Shown here piece by piece: positions 6,216 to 8,480 of a stretch of DNA of 8,480 nucleotides. The position numbers were made by a program, and so were the translations under genes. The stretch covers positions 1 to 8,480 of the forward strand of contig JAJECB010000341.1 of NCBI GenBank assembly GCA_022822245.1, given 5' to 3'. Numbering within the stretch: the first letter of the stretch is position 1; every line of letters begins with the position of its first letter. The notes under the pieces are model-generated. The model saw only the letters and a program-made list of their open reading frames with translations. It was not told the origin of the DNA and did not search any database. The DNA comes from Gammaproteobacteria bacterium. Lineage in GTDB: Bacteria; Pseudomonadota; Gammaproteobacteria; HK1.

Positions 6216-6860
6216 CTAGGGGGGCGTGTTCAGGTGTCCGAGATCGTTGAGCTTCAGGGTAACCCGGTGCCGGCTCGCGGGCGAGTCGGAGTACCCCCCG
6301 GCGGCCTGCTCCCACGCCGCGCGCGCCTCCTCCGGCTCTCCGCCGGCGAAGAGGATGTCTCCGCGCAGCTCGTCGCTCGCGGCCCGGAACGGCCCGGCGG
6401 GGGTCTCGTCGAGGAGGGCGAGCGCCTTGTCCGGGGCGCCGGCCGCCCAGGTCGCTTCCGCGAGGCGCACCCGGGCAATCCGGCGGATCTCGGGGATCTC
6501 GGCATGGTCGACGGCCCACTTGAGGTGGGCCATCGCCCCGTCGGGGCGGCCTTCCAGGATCTCGGACCGCGCGAGGAGGAGGGAGGCGGCGGCGGCGTAT
6601 CCGCGGCCGGAATGATCGGCGAGGAGGGCGGACCCCGCTTCCCGGACGGTGGCGTGGTCGCCGGCGGCGGCCGCCTCGCTCACGGCCTGGAAGAGTACCG
6701 AGGCGGCTTCCGCCTGCCCCCGATCGTAGTCCTGCCAGAACGTCCAGCCGCCGATCCCGAGGAGCCCGAGCACCACCCCGCCGATGAGCGCCCGGCCGTG
6801 CTCGGACCACCAGTTCTTCAGCGACTCGAGCCGTTCCTCGTCCGTGCGATGAAGCTCCAT
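6216..6860 (-). CDS. yfgM: YfgM family SecYEG-associated ancillary protein (TPR-like)
   Basis: YfgM in E. coli is an inner-membrane protein with a periplasmic TPR-like domain. It associates with PpiD at the SecYEG translocon, and has been linked to periplasmic chaperone function and RcsB stability. This 214-residue protein (E. coli 206) has the family N-terminus TDEERLESLKNWW (6-18), one membrane helix at about 24-42 (Gly/Leu-rich), and then helical Ala-rich TPR-like repeats. Recognisable pairs are at about 90-115, 128-150 and 160-188 (for example GDILFAGGEPEEARAAWEQA). The ATG at 6860 has a good Shine-Dalgarno, AGAGGA, 4-5 nt upstream, and lies 9 bp after the hisS stop. bamB follows after 13 bp, so hisS, yfgM, bamB and der are very likely one transcript. 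Confidence 0.93.
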   Translation of the reverse strand: MELHRTDEERLESLKNWWSEHGRALIGGVVLGLLGIGGWTFWQDYDRGQAEAASVLFQAVSEAAAAGDHATVREAGSALLADHSGRGYAAAASLLLARSEILEGRPDGAMAHLKWAVDHAEIPEIRRIARVRLAEATWAAGAPDKALALLDETPAGPFRAASDELRGDILFAGGEPEEARAAWEQAAGGYSDSPASRHRVTLKLNDLGHLNTPP

Positions 6861-6869
6861 GGCGTCCTC

Positions 6870-8186
6870 TCAGGTTTGTCCCGGACCGCCGGCGGCGGGA
6901 GCCGGAAGCCAGGCGGCGACCGCGTCCTTCAGGGCGGATCGCGCAACGGTGCACTGCGGGCGGTCCGCGCGCAAGGGCTTGATGCTCACTTCGCCGGCGG
7001 CGGCCTCCGCCTCGCCGACGATGACCGCGATCTCCGCCCCGCTGCGGTTGGCGCGGCGGAGCTTCGCGCGGAACCCGCCCTCCCCGGCGTCCAGCACCGC
7101 GCTCATCCCCGCATCGCGCAGCTCCTCGGCCACCGCGGGTGCGACGAGGGCCGCGTCCGGGCCGACCGCCGCCACCCACGCGGCGGGCGGATCGGGCTCC
7201 GCGGCCGTCCCGGACTCCGCGAGCAGGGCCACGAGACGCTCGATGCCGGCCGAGAAACCCACCCCGGGTGTCGGGGCGCCGCCGATCTCCTCGACGAGCC
7301 CGTCGTACCTTCCGCCTCCGCAGACCGCGTTCTGCGCCCCGAGACGGTCGGTGGTCCACTCGAAGACGGTCTTCGTGTAGTAGTCGAGGCCGCGCACCAG
7401 GCGCGGGTTGACGGTGGAGGACACTCCCGCCTCCTCCAGCATCGCGCGCAAGCTCGCGAAGTGGTCGCGCGACTCCGGGTCCAGGGAATCCGCGAGCCGG
7501 GGGGCCGCCTCGATGACCTCGTGCATGTCCGGGTTCTTGCTGTCGAGGACCCGCAGGGGGTTGGTCCGCGCGCGGCGCCGGGAGTCGTCGTCGAGGTCCG
7601 CCTCCCGGTCGAGGAGGTAGTCGGTGAGGAGCGAGCGATACGCGCGCCGCGAATCGGGAGTGCCGAGCGAGTTGAGCTCGAGGCGCAGCCCGTCGAGGCC
7701 GAGGCGCCGCCACAGGCGGGCGGTGATCAGGATGATCTCGGCGTCCGCCTCCGGGCCCGGGGAGCCGAAGATCTCTCCGCCGAGCTGGTGGAACTGGCGG
7801 AACCGGCCCTTCTGGGGGCGTTCGTGGCGGAACATCGGGCCCATGTACCAGAGGCGGTGGACGCCGAGGTGGATGAAGCCGTGCTCGATGCCGGCCCGGA
7901 CGCAGCTCGCGGTCTCCTCCGGGCGCAGGGTGAGGCTGTCCCCGTCGCGGTCGGCGAAGGAGTACATCTCCTTCTCCACGATGTCCGTCGCCCCTCCGAT
8001 CGATCGCACGAAGAGCTCGGTCCGTTCGAGGAGCGGGGTGCGGATCTCCTCGAACCCGTAGGCGTCGAGCACCGTGCGGGCGGTCGCCTCGAAGCGCTGC
8101 CAGAGGGTGATCGGCCCGGGCAGGAGATCGTGCATCCCGCGTACCGAGGCGAGCGGCTTGCGGGTTCGATCGGCCGGGTCGGGCAT
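6870..8186 (-). CDS. hisS: Histidyl-tRNA synthetase
   Basis: Class II synthetase that charges tRNA-His with histidine in the cytoplasm, as a homodimer. The ATG start gives 438 residues (E. coli 424). Numbering from it: RGMHDLLPG (16-24), motif 2 FRHERPQKGRFRQFHQ (119-134) with R120, the HisRS-specific LVRGLDYYT (263-271) with catalytic R265, GGGRYDGL (290-297), and motif 3 GFSAGIERL (310-318). The C-terminal anticodon-binding domain spans about 330-430. The normally invariant LRPEGT reads LRPEET here (E91 for Gly), a notable change beside histidine-binding residues. The ATG at 8186 is preferred because GGTGG lies 5 nt before it and the N-terminus is closer to family length. A GTG at 8195 would add three residues. 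It follows rodZ directly; ispG, usually between them, is absent. Confidence 0.96.
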   Translation of the reverse strand: MPDPADRTRKPLASVRGMHDLLPGPITLWQRFEATARTVLDAYGFEEIRTPLLERTELFVRSIGGATDIVEKEMYSFADRDGDSLTLRPEETASCVRAGIEHGFIHLGVHRLWYMGPMFRHERPQKGRFRQFHQLGGEIFGSPGPEADAEIILITARLWRRLGLDGLRLELNSLGTPDSRRAYRSLLTDYLLDREADLDDDSRRRARTNPLRVLDSKNPDMHEVIEAAPRLADSLDPESRDHFASLRAMLEEAGVSSTVNPRLVRGLDYYTKTVFEWTTDRLGAQNAVCGGGRYDGLVEEIGGAPTPGVGFSAGIERLVALLAESGTAAEPDPPAAWVAAVGPDAALVAPAVAEELRDAGMSAVLDAGEGGFRAKLRRANRSGAEIAVIVGEAEAAAGEVSIKPLRADRPQCTVARSALKDAVAAWLPAPAAGGPGQT

Positions 8187-8202
8187 CGGGGCCACCGGTC
8201 GC

Positions 8203-8480
8203 TCAGGAGCCCAGCCGGAACCGCGCGGTGCCCGTGTCCTGCTCCACCCAGGGCGAGAGATCGACGGGCTCGCCGTTGTACTCGAGCTCGATCCCTTCCG
8301 CGTAGCCGGCCACGATGCGCACAGGCGCCGCGACGGACAGGTCGAGCACCGTGCCGGCGGACGCGAGATCGCGGTAGACGAGCCGCTGGTCGGCGTCCCG
8401 GATCATGAGCCAGCAGTCCTCGTTGACCCGGATGAGGAGCGTGGCGAGCTCGCCGGGCGCGCCGGGCGCGCCGGCGGCGG
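8203..8480 (-). CDS. rodZ: Cytoskeleton protein RodZ, C-terminal part (5' end outside window)
   Basis: RodZ is a single-pass inner-membrane protein that connects MreB filaments to the peptidoglycan elongation machinery. Only the last 91 residues are visible: a Gly/Ala/Pro linker (AAGAPGAPG), then the periplasmic RodZ C-terminal domain. Its marks are ELATLLIRVNEDCWLMIRDA, and the ending YNGEPVDLSPWVEQDTGTAR, which parallels YQGKPVDLSRFIRTNQVAR in E. coli. The N-terminal HTH domain and membrane helix would lie beyond 8480. The frame is open to the window edge, so the internal ATG at 8406 is not a gene start. The stop (8205-8203) is 16 bp before the preferred hisS ATG, so co-transcription is likely. 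Confidence 0.9.
   Translation of the reverse strand, partial: AAGAPGAPGELATLLIRVNEDCWLMIRDADQRLVYRDLASAGTVLDLSVAAPVRIVAGYAEGIELEYNGEPVDLSPWVEQDTGTARFRLGS
8452..8469. repeat. Tandem 9-mer in rodZ linker
   Basis: GCCGGGCGC occurs twice in tandem and encodes Ala-Pro-Gly repeats in the flexible periplasmic linker of RodZ. Low-complexity linkers are usual at this place in the protein. Confidence 0.55.

Noticed and set aside
8203..8406. A separate 67-residue gene starting at the ATG at 8406
   Set aside because: The frame stays open upstream to the window edge and the residues continue the RodZ C-terminal domain, so the ATG is internal.
5877..8408. An 843-residue open frame on the plus strand across bamB, yfgM, hisS and rodZ
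   Set aside because: It is antisense to four conserved genes, with low-complexity composition and no recognisable motif.

Overview
The window is very GC-rich (roughly 70% or more by eye) and consists mostly of conserved proteobacterial housekeeping genes. The pairing dapA-bamC and the series rodZ-hisS-yfgM-bamB-der are typical of Gammaproteobacteria, and to a lesser extent Betaproteobacteria. BamC and YfgM orthologues, E. coli-like residue numbering in DapA, and a complete E. coli-type lysine site point to a GC-rich gammaproteobacterium. No species can be named from the sequence.

Layout. At the left edge, on the minus strand, is a DUF3800-family gene whose 3' end lies outside the window (1-871). 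A 303-base gene-free stretch follows (872-1174). On its minus strand it carries a near-consensus sigma70 promoter and then a set of overlapping GC hairpins ending in five Ts, inside the long leader of the DUF3800 gene. On its plus strand are a short AT-rich pocket and a strong Shine-Dalgarno sequence for dapA. The plus-strand unit is dapA (lysine/diaminopimelate synthesis), bamC (outer-membrane assembly lipoprotein) and a small unrecognised single-pass membrane protein of 81 residues. It converges on a tightly packed minus-strand unit, read right to left: rodZ (3' end only), hisS, yfgM, bamB, der. A perfect 9-bp hairpin lies at the convergence point and holds the der stop codon in its loop.

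How the genes fit together. BamB and BamC are two lipoproteins of the same BAM outer-membrane protein insertase, and here they come from neighbouring convergent units. YfgM is a periplasmic, SecYEG-associated chaperone-like protein that fits the same envelope theme. RodZ links MreB to the wall-elongation machinery, and DapA makes the precursor of meso-diaminopimelate used in that wall. Der (ribosome assembly GTPase) and HisS (histidyl-tRNA synthetase) serve translation.

No CRISPR array, tRNA, rRNA, transposase or complete new multi-gene system is visible. The points most worth a second look are the DUF3800 protein, which seems to have lost several expected acidic residues, its attenuator-like leader, the small lower-GC membrane ORF after bamC, the absence of ispG between rodZ and hisS, and a Gly-to-Glu change in a highly conserved HisRS motif.
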